From the NCBI GenBank assembly GCA_017623115.1, contig JAGAPT010000002.1, positions 1 through 33,635 on the forward strand: 33,635 nucleotides of DNA, read 5' to 3'. Source of the stretch: Alistipes sp. (GTDB lineage Bacteria; Bacteroidota; Bacteroidia; Bacteroidales; Rikenellaceae). The notes under the pieces were generated by a model that was given only the letters and a program-made list of their open reading frames with translations, made no database searches and had not been told where the DNA came from. The position numbers and the translations under genes are program-made. Shown here one piece after another: positions 1 to 7,964 of the stretch; the first letter of the stretch is position 1, and each line of letters begins with the position of its first letter.

Positions 1-151
1 CAAGAGTTATTTGAGAGTATTGCTACCGCAAACCGCAGAAATTCGCACGATTCCCAAATCGTTACCACGCTCTTTTCAAAATAACTTCAAGTGTTTATTC
101 TTCAAACGATTATATCAAATCGATGAAATATTAAAATAAAAATCTACAAAG
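1..151. other. AT-rich leader upstream of ssb; no gene recognised
   Basis: This stretch is much more AT-rich than the coding DNA to its right. One forward frame is open from the window edge to a TAA at 137-139, so the tail of an upstream gene is possible, but the roughly 45 residues match nothing I recognise and the base composition looks intergenic. No TAnnTTTG element for ssb was found. The bases just before the ssb ATG are A-rich, as is usual for Bacteroidota translation starts. Confidence 0.35.
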
Positions 152-643
152 ATGGTAAATAAAGTCATATTGATTGGCAATGTCGGCACGGACCCCGAGG
201 TGCGTGCCATGGAGGGTGGCGTGAAGGTTGCCCGCCTGCGTCTGGCGACGACCGAGCGTTATCGTGATCGTCAGTCGAACGAGAATAAAGAGCACACCGA
301 GTGGCATACTGTGACGTTATGGCGTGGTTTGGCCGATGTGGTGGACAACTATGTGCGCAAGGGATCGCAAATCTACATCGAGGGGCGTCTGCGTACCCGC
401 GAGTGGACCGACCAGCAGGGGCAGAAACGCTACACGACCGAGATTCTGGCCGATGCGATGAACCTGCTGGGTCGTCGTAGCGATAATGGTCAGGTGGCAG
501 ATAATACGGGAACCTATACCGCTGCACCGCGTCCGGCACAGTCGCAGCAACCTGCACCGCAGCCGGTGGCACAGCCGACCTATCAGGCTCCGCAGCAGCC
601 CGTAGCAACTCCGCAGGAGGATCCGGACGATCTGCCGTTCTAA
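152..643 (+). CDS. ssb: Single-stranded DNA-binding protein
   Basis: Binds and protects single-stranded DNA during replication, recombination and repair, and recruits partner proteins through its acidic tail. The 163 residues have the standard layout. An OB-fold domain covers about residues 1-108, opening with MVNKVILIGNVGTDPEVR and containing the WHTVTLWRGLADVV and IYIEGRLRTREW strands. It is followed by a Gln/Pro/Ala-rich flexible linker and the conserved C-terminal tip DPDDLPF, which is the partner-binding peptide. The length is normal for the family. The ATG at 152 is preceded by an A-rich stretch with no Shine-Dalgarno. The gene is convergent with the dCMP deaminase gene and is separated from it by a 9-nt-period repeat array and a bidirectional terminator. 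Confidence 0.97.
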   Translation: MVNKVILIGNVGTDPEVRAMEGGVKVARLRLATTERYRDRQSNENKEHTEWHTVTLWRGLADVVDNYVRKGSQIYIEGRLRTREWTDQQGQKRYTTEILADAMNLLGRRSDNGQVADNTGTYTAAPRPAQSQQPAPQPVAQPTYQAPQQPVATPQEDPDDLPF

Positions 644-688
644 TTGAGAGCAAAGAGCAGGGCGGAAGGGTGAGTAATTGAGAATGCT

Positions 689-755
689 GGGAATAATGGG
701 AATACAGGGCGTAGCTCCCAAAATTCCCAAAACTCCCAAGATGCCCAGAATTCCC
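689..755. repeat. 9-nt-period GGG/CCC inverted array, copy 1
   Basis: GGG triplets start at 689, 698 and 707, and CCC triplets start at 717, 726, 735, 744 and 753. Both sets are spaced at exactly 9 nt with six variable bases between. The two arms are imperfectly complementary, so a long hairpin or slipped pairing is possible. Read on the minus strand, the CCC arm becomes five GGG tracts with 6-nt loops, following straight on from the terminator T-tract through TTTTTGTTGGGAATT. The same arrangement recurs at 30795-30950. Its function is unknown. Confidence 0.85.
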
Positions 756-758
756 AAC

Positions 759-799
759 AAAAAGCCCGCTTAACCTTCTGGGTTAAGCGGGCTTTTTTT
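759..799. terminator. Bidirectional intrinsic terminator between ssb and the deaminase operon
   Basis: A perfect inverted repeat has arms at 759-775 and 781-797 around the 5-nt loop TTCTG. The stem core is AGCCCGCTTAACC/GGTTAAGCGGGCT, flanked by A-tracts on the left and T-tracts on the right. It can terminate transcription from ssb (+) and from the convergent secA-deaminase operon (-). Confidence 0.93.
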
Positions 800-812
800 G
801 TCTTCTGTGAAG

Positions 813-1244
813 TTACACCTCGTCGTAGTGTACACACTCGATGCCGACGCGGCGCAGCAGGTTGAGACCCTCCTCCGAGCGATACTCCTCGGCATAGACG
901 ACCCGTTTGATGCCGGCCTGAATAATCAGCTTCGAGCACTCGATGCAGGGTGCCGCCGTGATGTAGAGGGTCGAGCCATCGCAGTTGTTGGCCGACTTGG
1001 CCACCTTCGTGATGGCATTGGCCTCGGCATGCAGCACATAGGCCTTTGTCTTTCCCTCCTCATCTTCGCAGATGTTCTCAAATCCCGAGGGGGTACCGTT
1101 ATACCCATCCGAGATAATCATCTTATCCTTGACAATCAGGGCCCCCACCTTGCGACGCACGCAGTAGGAGTTCTCGGCCCAGATACGAGCCATCTTCAGA
1201 TAGCGAATGTCTAATTGTCGCTGCTTCTCTTCGGCGTATCCCAT
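813..1244 (-). CDS. dCMP/cytidine deaminase family protein (ComE operon protein 2-like)
   Basis: Zinc-dependent deaminase of the deoxycytidylate deaminase type, expected to convert dCMP to dUMP for thymidylate synthesis. The 143-residue protein shows the zinc site: the HAE motif at His72-Glu74 (LHAEANAI) and PCIEC with Cys100 and Cys103. Glu74 would be the proton shuttle. The substrate-loop sequence SDGYNGTPSG lies at about residues 45-54. The start was set at the ATG at 1242-1244 (MGYAEEKQ), because the longer open frame runs back through secA and its extra residues are low-complexity antisense of secA. The gene starts 4 nt after the secA stop, so it is very probably cotranscribed with secA. 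It ends at the terminator at 759-799. Related cytosine-nucleotide deaminases cannot be excluded, but the short length and motifs favour dCMP deaminase. Confidence 0.88.
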   Translation of the reverse strand: MGYAEEKQRQLDIRYLKMARIWAENSYCVRRKVGALIVKDKMIISDGYNGTPSGFENICEDEEGKTKAYVLHAEANAITKVAKSANNCDGSTLYITAAPCIECSKLIIQAGIKRVVYAEEYRSEEGLNLLRRVGIECVHYDEV

Positions 1245-1248
1245 CGAT

Positions 1249-4200
1249 TTACAATCCTTTACCGTGGCACTGCTTATACTTCTTGCCCGAACCGCAGGGG
1301 CAGGGGTCGTTGCGACCGATTTTCTTCTCGACGTGCAACGGCATCGGTTTCTGCTTCTCGCCCTGACCGGCCTGTGCGGCAGCCTGCATGCGTGAGGCCT
1401 GCAACTTATTGACATCGACCTTGGCGCGATGCTGACGTTGCGGCTCCTGACGCTGCTCGTTGACCGGCACATAGGCCTTGCAGAGAATCGACAGCGTATC
1501 GCGGTTGACCTTCGTGAGCATCTTCTGGAACAGACCGAACGACTCGAACTTGTAGATCAGCAGCGGGTCTTTCTGCTCGTAGGTGGCGTTCTGTACGCTT
1601 TGGCGCAGGTCATCCATCTCGCGCAGGTGCTCACGCCAAGCGTCGTCGATGGTCGTGAACATCACAATCTTCGTGAAGATGCGGAAAATCTCTGCTCCAT
1701 CCGTATCCTTGCACTTCTGGAGGTTGACCGGGACATTGTAGCCCAGATGACCATCCGTGAGCGGGAAGTACATGTTCGAATCCAACTGCTCCTTGCGCTC
1801 CTCGTAGACACGCTCCATGACGGGGCGCACGGTGTCGGCAACAGCCTTGGCACGACGTGCGTAGAGGGCACGCAACCCCTCGACAATCCACTCGACCAAC
1901 TCGCCCGACTTAGCATGGTTGTAGGCCTCGGCCTCGAACGTGGGCTCGAGAGCCACCTCGCGAATCAACTCGAAGCGGAACTCATCGTAGTCGATGCCCT
2001 GATGGGTCTCGACAAAGTTTTCGGCATAGTCGTAGAGGATGTTGTTCAGGTCGATCTCAATCCGCTCGCCATAGAGGGCATTGCGACGACGCGAGTAGAT
2101 CACCTCACGCTGCGAGTTCATCACGTCGTCATACTCCAACAGACGCTTACGGGTGCCGAAGTGGTTCTCCTCGACCTTCTTCTGGGCACGCTCGATGGCA
2201 TTCGACATCATGCCCGATTGAATCGCCTCACCCTCCTTGTGGCCCATGCGGTCCATCATCGAGGCGATGCGACCCGAGCCAAACAGACGCAGCAGGTCAT
2301 CCTCCAGCGATACGAAGAATTGCGACGAACCCGGGTCACCCTGACGGCCCGAACGACCACGCAGCTGGCGGTCTACACGACGGCTCTCGTGACGCTCCGT
2401 ACCGATGATGGCCAAACCACCGGCGGCTTTCACCTCGGGGGTGAGCTTGATATCGGTACCACGACCAGCCATGTTGGTAGCAATCGTCACCTGCCCACCG
2501 CGACCGGCCTCGGCAACCACCTGTGCCTCCAGGGCGTGTTGCTTGGCATTCAACACGTTGTGCTTGATGCCGCGAATCTTGAGCATGCGACTTAACAACT
2601 CCGAAATCTCAACCGATGTCGTACCGACGAGCACCGGACGACCCTCGCCAACGAGTTTGACAACCTCGTCGATGACAGCATTGTACTTCTCGCGCTTGGT
2701 CTTATAGAGAATATCCGCACGGTCGTCACGCAGCACGGGGCGATTCGTCGGGATCACCACCACGTCGAGCTTGTAGATGCTCCAGAACTCCGATGCCTCG
2801 GTCTCGGCCGTACCGGTCATACCGGCCAGCTTGTGGTACATGCGGAAGTAGTTTTGCAGGGTAATCGTAGCGAAGGTCTGCGTGGCGGCCTCGACCTTCA
2901 CACGCTCCTTGGCCTCGATAGCCTGGTGCAGACCATCCGAGTAGCGGCGACCCTCCAGGATACGGCCTGTCTGCTCGTCGACAATCTTCACCTTGTTGTC
3001 CATCACTACATACTCGATATCCTTCTCGAACATCGCATAGGCTTTCAGGAGCTGAATCACCGTATGCACACGCTCCGACTTAATCGAGTACTCGTTAATC
3101 ATGGCATCACGCTTCTGGGCACGCTCCTCGGCCGAGAGGTTGCTCTTCTCCAATTCGGCTACCTCCGAACCGATGTCGGGCAGCACGAAGAAACCATCTT
3201 CGTTGAAGTAGCGCGAGAGCGCCTCATGACCTTTGTCGGTCAGCTCGACCGTATTGAGTTTCTCGTCGATAACGAAGTAGAGGTCGTCGGTAATCTCGGG
3301 CATGCGGCGGTTGTTGTCCTGCATGTAGATGTTCTCGGTCTTCTGCATTAAGACCTTCACTCCCTGCTCCGAGAGGAACTTAATCAGCGGCTTGTACTTC
3401 GGCAGACCTTTGTGCGTGCGGTAGAGTTTAACACCACCATCCACCTCGTTGCCCTCGGCAATCAGCGAACGAGCCTCGGCCAAAAGGCTTGTGACGAGGT
3501 TCTTTTGCAGGTTGTAGAGGTGTTCGATGGCGGGACGATACTCCTCGAAGAGTTGGTCGTCGCCCTTGGGTACGGGACCCGAGATGATGAGCGGCGTACG
3601 GGCATCGTCAATCAATACCGAGTCGACCTCATCGACAATGGCGAAGTGGTGCTTGCGCTGTACGAGGTCGGAGGGTGACGAAGCCATGTTGTCACGCAGG
3701 TAGTCGAAACCATACTCGTTGTTCGTACCGAAGGTGATGTCGGCCATGTAGGCACGACGACGCGCCTCGGAGTTGGGCTGCGTATCGTCGATGCAGGCTA
3801 CCGACAGGCCATGGAACTGGTACATCGGGCCCATCCACTCCGAGTCACGCTTGGCCAGGTAGTTGTTCACCGTAACGACGTGTACACCCTTACGAGCCAA
3901 GGCGTTGAGGAATACGGGGAGCGTGGCGACGAGCGTCTTACCCTCACCCGTTGCCATCTCGGCAATCTTACCCTTGTGCAGTACGACACCACCGAAGAGC
4001 TGCACGTCGTAGTGCACCATGTCCCACTTCAGGTCGTTGCCGCCTGCAATCCAGTGGTTTTGGTAGATGGCTTTGTCGCCCTCGATGGTGACAAACTCCT
4101 TCTCGGCGGCCAGGTTGCGGTCGAAATCGTTGGCCGTCACGACCACCGTTTCGTTTTGGGCAAAGCGGCGAGCCGTATCCTTCATGATGGCGAAGGCCTC

Positions 4201-4533
4201 GGGCAGAATCTCATCCAGCACCTGTTCGATTTTCTCGTCGATACGCTTCTTGAGCGTGTCAATCTCCTTCGAGACGCGCTCCTTCTGTGCCAACTCGGTC
4301 GAGGGGTTCTCCAACTCGCCTTTGAGTGTTACGATGCGGGCCTCATCCGCTGCGATGAAGTCGGCGATGCGCTGCTTGAGGGCCTCGCTACGACCACGCA
4401 ACTCGTCGTTCGAGAGCTGCTCGATCGAGGGGTAGACCGCCTTGATTTTTTCGATGTAGGGTTCAATCTCCTTGCGGTCTTTGTCCGCTTTGGAACCGAA
4501 AATAAGTTTGATTAATCCGGCAAGAATATCCAT
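1249..4533 (-). CDS. secA: Preprotein translocase ATPase SecA
   Basis: Peripheral motor ATPase that drives secretory proteins through SecYEG. The 1094 residues are longer than the roughly 900 of the E. coli protein, in line with Bacteroidota SecA, which carries extra sequence in the first nucleotide-binding domain (about residues 320-450 here). Visible motifs are the Walker A loop MATGEGKT at 193-200, the DEAD-type box [20 protein letters not shown], the preprotein cross-linking region around [29 protein letters not shown], and the motif VI region [10 protein letters not shown]...[13 protein letters not shown]. The protein ends with a Cys-rich zinc tail, [14 protein letters not shown], which binds SecB or ribosomes in other bacteria. 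The ATG at 4533 gives the usual [15 protein letters not shown] start. A canonical promoter lies 41-72 nt upstream. The dCMP deaminase gene follows after 4 nt. Confidence 0.98.
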   Translation of the reverse strand: MDILAGLIKLIFGSKADKDRKEIEPYIEKIKAVYPSIEQLSNDELRGRSEALKQRIADFIAADEARIVTLKGELENPSTELAQKERVSKEIDTLKKRIDEKIEQVLDEILPEAFAIMKDTARRFAQNETVVVTANDFDRNLAAEKEFVTIEGDKAIYQNHWIAGGNDLKWDMVHYDVQLFGGVVLHKGKIAEMATGEGKTLVATLPVFLNALARKGVHVVTVNNYLAKRDSEWMGPMYQFHGLSVACIDDTQPNSEARRRAYMADITFGTNNEYGFDYLRDNMASSPSDLVQRKHHFAIVDEVDSVLIDDARTPLIISGPVPKGDDQLFEEYRPAIEHLYNLQKNLVTSLLAEARSLIAEGNEVDGGVKLYRTHKGLPKYKPLIKFLSEQGVKVLMQKTENIYMQDNNRRMPEITDDLYFVIDEKLNTVELTDKGHEALSRYFNEDGFFVLPDIGSEVAELEKSNLSAEERAQKRDAMINEYSIKSERVHTVIQLLKAYAMFEKDIEYVVMDNKVKIVDEQTGRILEGRRYSDGLHQAIEAKERVKVEAATQTFATITLQNYFRMYHKLAGMTGTAETEASEFWSIYKLDVVVIPTNRPVLRDDRADILYKTKREKYNAVIDEVVKLVGEGRPVLVGTTSVEISELLSRMLKIRGIKHNVLNAKQHALEAQVVAEAGRGGQVTIATNMAGRGTDIKLTPEVKAAGGLAIIGTERHESRRVDRQLRGRSGRQGDPGSSQFFVSLEDDLLRLFGSGRIASMMDRMGHKEGEAIQSGMMSNAIERAQKKVEENHFGTRKRLLEYDDVMNSQREVIYSRRRNALYGERIEIDLNNILYDYAENFVETHQGIDYDEFRFELIREVALEPTFEAEAYNHAKSGELVEWIVEGLRALYARRAKAVADTVRPVMERVYEERKEQLDSNMYFPLTDGHLGYNVPVNLQKCKDTDGAEIFRIFTKIVMFTTIDDAWREHLREMDDLRQSVQNATYEQKDPLLIYKFESFGLFQKMLTKVNRDTLSILCKAYVPVNEQRQEPQRQHRAKVDVNKLQASRMQAAAQAGQGEKQKPMPLHVEKKIGRNDPCPCGSGKKYKQCHGKGL

Positions 4534-4573
4534 ATTGTCGTTTGTTTATTTTTCGTTATGTTGATAAATCCTC

Positions 4574-4605
4574 CAAAGATAGGGATTTTCTGCGAAAAAA
4601 ACAAA
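4574..4605 (-). promoter_or_regulatory. secA promoter, Bacteroidota type
   Basis: On the minus strand, TTTG (4605-4602) is followed after 20 nt by TATCTTTG (4581-4574). This fits the Bacteroidota primary-sigma consensus TTTG-N19-21-TAnnTTTG. Transcription should start near 4569, giving a 5' leader of about 35 nt before the secA ATG. Confidence 0.75.
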
Positions 4606-4632
4606 AACGAGCTGAAAATGGGAAGGAAAAGC

Positions 4633-5586
4633 CTATCGGGCGTGGAGGATGCGTCGGGCAACGGGGCATTGCGAGCAACCCTGCACGAGGCATAATTCGG
4701 TGATGAGTTGCAGGAGCGCCTGCGACTCGAAGGCATCGTGCGGACGAATACCCGAGGCGGCCCAGATGCGCATGTAGCGGTTGTCTTCGGCCGGTAGTCG
4801 CTCCAGGAGCGAGAGGGCGTGGTCGCGCTGGGAGTCGCTACCCGTAAGCACGCCGTAGGCAAATTGCAGCACGGCGACCAGATTGATGCCGATGATGTTG
4901 GCTTTGAAGGCACCGAGGCGACGGGGTCGCTCTTCGTGTGTGGTTCCCGGCAGAGGTGTCGAGCACCAATAGGGCGTTGCCTCGGAGCAGAAGATTTGGC
5001 GCACATCACGCTCGGTGCGGCATGCCAAGGTGCGTCGCATCAAAAATTCGTCTTGACGGAAGAGCGCAGCGGCCTGCGCCAAGCGCAGAATGGGATGGTT
5101 GGCCGGGCGTACCTCGCGGAGCACCCATCGTTTGGGTGACATCGCTTCGAGTCCGTATTTGGCCGTGTAGTGAGCAAACTCGGCACGCAGCGTGTTGATG
5201 AAGGGGCTCTCCTGATAGTGATCGAGCAGTCCCGAAGCACCAAACAACATCGCCTCGATACCGTGAGGTGTCGTGCGCTCACGCAGCAAGATGCGATAGG
5301 GGACCCGATGTGCCAATTCGAGATAGGCCTCCTGATTCTGGCGGTCGCCCAACGTGCGGAAGTAGAGCAGGTAGAAGGTTTGATTCCAACAGCCGTCGGA
5401 GTCCTGGAAAAGTTGTTCGACCAGACGCATCTTGCGCTCCAGGCGGGCGAAGAGGAGGTCGGTGTAGAGTTGTGAGCGGTTGAGCGGATCGAGGTTGGCC
5501 AGAAACGAGCCACACGCCACCGAACCCGATTCGGCACCCTTCAGCAACTGCTCCAGCAGGCGTGTTTGTTCCCCGTGCTCGCTCAT
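4633..5586 (-). CDS. DUF2851-like protein, apparently lacking the usual N-terminal part
   Basis: Function unknown. The 317 residues resemble the C-terminal two-thirds of DUF2851, a Bacteroidota family usually of about 420 residues. Shared segments are the WNQTFYLLYFRTLGDRQNQEAYLELAHRVP region, IEAMLFGASGLL, RPANHPILRLAQAAAL, NIIGINLVAVLQFAYG and the C-terminal QALLQLITELCLVQGCSQCP, with clustered Cys residues. The usual first hundred or so residues are not encoded in this frame: immediately upstream, 8 nt away, is the sufT stop. The start was set at the ATG at 5584-5586 (MSEHGEQTRLLEQ), because the longer open frame overlaps sufT. There is no signal peptide. The gene is the last of the phosphatase-like/sufE/sufT cluster. 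The assignment rests on remembered motifs. Confidence 0.62.
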   Translation of the reverse strand: MSEHGEQTRLLEQLLKGAESGSVACGSFLANLDPLNRSQLYTDLLFARLERKMRLVEQLFQDSDGCWNQTFYLLYFRTLGDRQNQEAYLELAHRVPYRILLRERTTPHGIEAMLFGASGLLDHYQESPFINTLRAEFAHYTAKYGLEAMSPKRWVLREVRPANHPILRLAQAAALFRQDEFLMRRTLACRTERDVRQIFCSEATPYWCSTPLPGTTHEERPRRLGAFKANIIGINLVAVLQFAYGVLTGSDSQRDHALSLLERLPAEDNRYMRIWAASGIRPHDAFESQALLQLITELCLVQGCSQCPVARRILHAR

Positions 5587-5594
5587 GGTAGTCG

Positions 5595-5915
5595 TTAGAA
5601 CAGATTCAGTTCGAGCAGAGCCTCCTCCGACATCATGCTCTTGTCCCATACGGGCTCGAAGGTGAGAATCACATTCACCTCATCTACCCCCTTGACCTTG
5701 CCCACCTCGCGGTTGACATCCTCGACCAGCAGATCGGCCATCGGGCAGTTGGGGGCTGTGAGCGTCATGCGGATGTTGGCCACACGGTCGGGCGTGTAGT
5801 CGATTTCGTAGATCAGCCCCAAGTCGTAGATGTTGACCGGAATCTCGGGGTCGTAGATATTTTTCAGGGTCAGGACAATCTCCTTTTCGACCTGTAAAAT
5901 TTCGTCGGGTGTCAT
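5595..5915 (-). CDS. DUF59/MIP18-family iron-sulfur assembly factor (SufT-like)
   Basis: Small cytosolic protein of the MIP18/DUF59 family, which helps mature or deliver Fe-S clusters. The 106 residues contain the hallmark YDPEIPVNIYDLGLIYEIDY (about residues 21-40) and LTAPNCPMADLL, whose Cys is the conserved family cysteine. The longer open frame begins at a TTG inside the sufE coding end. I chose the ATG at 5913-5915 (MTPDEILQVEKE) because it lies 7 nt after the sufE stop. Direct linkage to sufE supports an Fe-S role. It could equally be called a PaaD-like or YitW-like protein, as the family is broad. Confidence 0.85.
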   Translation of the reverse strand: MTPDEILQVEKEIVLTLKNIYDPEIPVNIYDLGLIYEIDYTPDRVANIRMTLTAPNCPMADLLVEDVNREVGKVKGVDEVNVILTFEPVWDKSMMSEEALLELNLF

Positions 5916-5922
5916 CGTTTGA

Positions 5923-6333
5923 TTATTTGTTGGCAAAAGCGAGGGCGTAGAGGCGCATCTGTTTAATCATCGCCACCAAGCCGTTGGCTCGGGTGGGCGA
6001 GAGATTTGCCTCGAGGCCGATTTGCGGAATGAAGTAGAGTTCCGTGTCGAGAATCTCTTGCGGAGTGCGTCCGTTCAGTACGCGGATGAGCAGGGCGATG
6101 ATGCCCTTCGTGATGATGGCATCACTATCTGCTGAGTAGTAGACTTTCCCCTCCTCCAGGCGGGCATCGACCCATACGCGCGATTGGCAGCCGTCGATTT
6201 GGTACTGCTCGGTGCGATGCTCGGGGCTGATGGCCGGAAGTTGATCCGAAAGCGAGATGAGGTAGTCGTATTTGTCGAGCCAGTCGTCGAACATCGAGAA
6301 CTCCTCGATAATCTCCTCTTGCAGGTTATCCAT
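5923..6333 (-). CDS. sufE: Cysteine desulfurase sulfur acceptor SufE
   Basis: Accepts persulfide sulfur from the SufS cysteine desulfurase and passes it to the SufBCD scaffold for Fe-S cluster assembly. The 136 residues match the family's usual length. The acceptor cysteine is Cys49 in the conserved YQIDGCQSRVW context. Further family signatures are the SDAIITKGIIALLIRVLNG segment and the C-terminal LSPTRANGLVAMIKQMR. No sufS or sufBCD is present here, so the main suf operon must be elsewhere. sufT follows after 7 nt. The upstream phosphatase-like gene ends 32 nt before this ATG, so cotranscription of the four genes is likely. Confidence 0.94.
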   Translation of the reverse strand: MDNLQEEIIEEFSMFDDWLDKYDYLISLSDQLPAISPEHRTEQYQIDGCQSRVWVDARLEEGKVYYSADSDAIITKGIIALLIRVLNGRTPQEILDTELYFIPQIGLEANLSPTRANGLVAMIKQMRLYALAFANK

Positions 6334-6365
6334 GGTCTATGTCTGTTTTTTTTTTGTTATTCGGT

Positions 6366-7919
6366 TTATAGGTCGAGCGGTCGTCCCTCGGCTGCATCGG
6401 GTTCGTGGATGCCCAAGAGTTGTGCCACGGTGGGTGCCAGCGAGGTCATGTCGATCGGCTCGTGGTGATGCCCGGGTGTGATGCCTCCTCCACTAATCAA
6501 GAGCGGTACCTCGGCATCATAGCCATACATCGAGCCGGAGGCCGAGCAACGCCCCTCCTCCTCGATAATCAATCCCGGCATCAGGTTCAGCAATACGTCA
6601 CCCGAACGACGGGCGTAGAAGCTGTTCTGCATGCGGTGGGCATAGCCATCGGCAAAGTAGGCCGAACGGAGATCGCTGGCCGCCATGGCGTGGGATACGC
6701 CGCTGAATTGCAGGGCGAAGATGGCCAATTCGTTTTGCAGGCGGGCCAGGTCGAGGTTGCGCTCATAGATGAGCGTATGGTTGAGGTAGAGTGCCTGATT
6801 TTGGAACCCTAATACCCAATGCCCCGAGCCGTAACGCACGTTGAGGAATCCGTTGGCAATGACACGGAACTGATGGGCGTTGAAACGCTCCGCAGGGTGC
6901 TCCGCATCGAGGTCGAAGGAGTGGCTGGTGCCGTGGTCGGAGGTGAGCACGACGATGCACTCCTCGGGCTTCACCTGCGCATAGAGGAAGGTCAGAAAGT
7001 CGCTCAAATCGCGGTCGAGACGGTAGTACATATCCTCTACTTCGATGGATTCGGGCCCATACACCTCGCTTAGGTAACGGGGCGTGTCGAGGTAGATATT
7101 TATCAGGTCGGGCACCTCGTCTGTCCCCATGTGGTGCTGCGCAATGGCCTGCTTGGCAAAGGCCAGTACGGCCGTGTTCCCCGCCGGTGTGTAACGCAGC
7201 CGCTCGATGTAACTGCGGGGCGTGAGGCGACGAAGCCCCTTGGCCGGCACGCTGCGTTTGGCTCCCGTGTTTTTGCGGATGTCGAACGAGCGGGTGTTCA
7301 GGTACTGCTCTTGGTGGAGCAGTTGCTGCCAATAGGGCAGTAAGTAGGCGATGTTGAACCCCTCCCGATTGCCCTGCGCCAGCCATTCGGGGATGGATTG
7401 CGTGTAGTAGAGCGACGAGCCCCATTCGGCCGTCTCGGGCTCGACCCAATAGACATGGTTGGTGCGACCTCCCAGCAGAATGGCTGCCTCGGCATCGAGT
7501 GCCAGGCTGACGGTGTGAGCCGTCGGGTGCTGACGTTGAAGCGCATCGGAGAGGGTCGGTACGACAAGGTGGTAGCCTCCCGGGCCACGGCGACCATCGA
7601 TGAGGTCAACGGCCAGATTGGTCGTGTAGTCCTGCCACGAAGTGCCTACGATGCCGTGCATCGAGGGGTTGGCACCTGTTGCCAAGGTCGAAAGGGTGGC
7701 AGGGGTCGTGGTCTGTTGGAAAAGATAGGCAGCCTCCTTGTAGTAGCGGCTGTTGTGCATCAGGCGACGGAAGCCGCCTTCACAGAATTGTGCCTCGTAG
7801 CGTTCGAGGTCGCCGACACGCATCGAGCCAACGACGATTTGCACCACAAGGCGAGGCTTCTCGGCAGCCCACGAGGTGAGCGTAGCCGCAAGGAGGAGTA
7901 TGGTGAGAATACGTTTCAT
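6366..7919 (-). CDS. Exported alkaline-phosphatase-superfamily protein, probable pseudoenzyme (PafA-like)
   Basis: A protein of 517 residues with a signal peptide (about residues 1-19, MKRILTILLLAATLTSWAA), so periplasmic or exported. The overall fold signature is that of PafA-type phosphate-monoester phosphatases/NPPs: an N-terminal LVVQIVVGSMR strand, the nucleophile loop around Thr72 (TTTPATLSTLATG...HGIVG), GPESIEVEDMYYRLDRDL, the TSDHG motif at 326-330, and a C-terminal YDAEVPLLISGGGI...TSLAPTVAQLLGI. However, by recalled alignment most active-site positions differ. The first metal Asp is Gly31, the DxxxH metal pair becomes Arg281/Glu285, the late metal His becomes Glu470, the phosphate-binding Lys/Arg become Asp142/Glu144, and the Asn is Thr93. 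Only Asp328-His329 and Thr72 remain. I infer a binding or structural role rather than hydrolysis. It is the first gene of the cluster leading to sufE. Confidence 0.8.
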   Translation of the reverse strand: MKRILTILLLAATLTSWAAEKPRLVVQIVVGSMRVGDLERYEAQFCEGGFRRLMHNSRYYKEAAYLFQQTTTPATLSTLATGANPSMHGIVGTSWQDYTTNLAVDLIDGRRGPGGYHLVVPTLSDALQRQHPTAHTVSLALDAEAAILLGGRTNHVYWVEPETAEWGSSLYYTQSIPEWLAQGNREGFNIAYLLPYWQQLLHQEQYLNTRSFDIRKNTGAKRSVPAKGLRRLTPRSYIERLRYTPAGNTAVLAFAKQAIAQHHMGTDEVPDLINIYLDTPRYLSEVYGPESIEVEDMYYRLDRDLSDFLTFLYAQVKPEECIVVLTSDHGTSHSFDLDAEHPAERFNAHQFRVIANGFLNVRYGSGHWVLGFQNQALYLNHTLIYERNLDLARLQNELAIFALQFSGVSHAMAASDLRSAYFADGYAHRMQNSFYARRSGDVLLNLMPGLIIEEEGRCSASGSMYGYDAEVPLLISGGGITPGHHHEPIDMTSLAPTVAQLLGIHEPDAAEGRPLDL

Positions 7920-7944
7920 GATTCAGTACGCAAATTTCAAACGA

Positions 7945-7952
7945 CAAAGGTA
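7945..7952 (-). promoter_or_regulatory. -7 element upstream of the phosphatase-like gene
   Basis: The minus strand reads TACCTTTG, matching TAnnTTTG, and ends 25 nt before the ATG at 7919. No TTTG box is seen at the standard 19-21 nt spacing; the nearest is 15 nt upstream. The element lies in the 45-nt gap after the GSCFA stop codon. Confidence 0.5.
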
Positions 7953-7964
7953 CGAAAATTCGTC

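Noticed and set aside
813-1472. Longer 219-residue reading of the deaminase gene
   Set aside because: The extra N-terminus overlaps the secA zinc-tail coding region and is Arg/Ser-rich nonsense; the ATG at 1244 gives the family start.
1429-4515. Several long plus-strand open frames opposite secA
   Set aside because: They are antisense shadows of a clear full-length SecA and show Leu/Val/Asp-rich composition typical of reverse-complement reading.
5595-5936. TTG start giving a 113-residue SufT-like protein
   Set aside because: It would begin inside sufE; the ATG at 5915 lies 7 nt after the sufE stop and starts the conserved family sequence.
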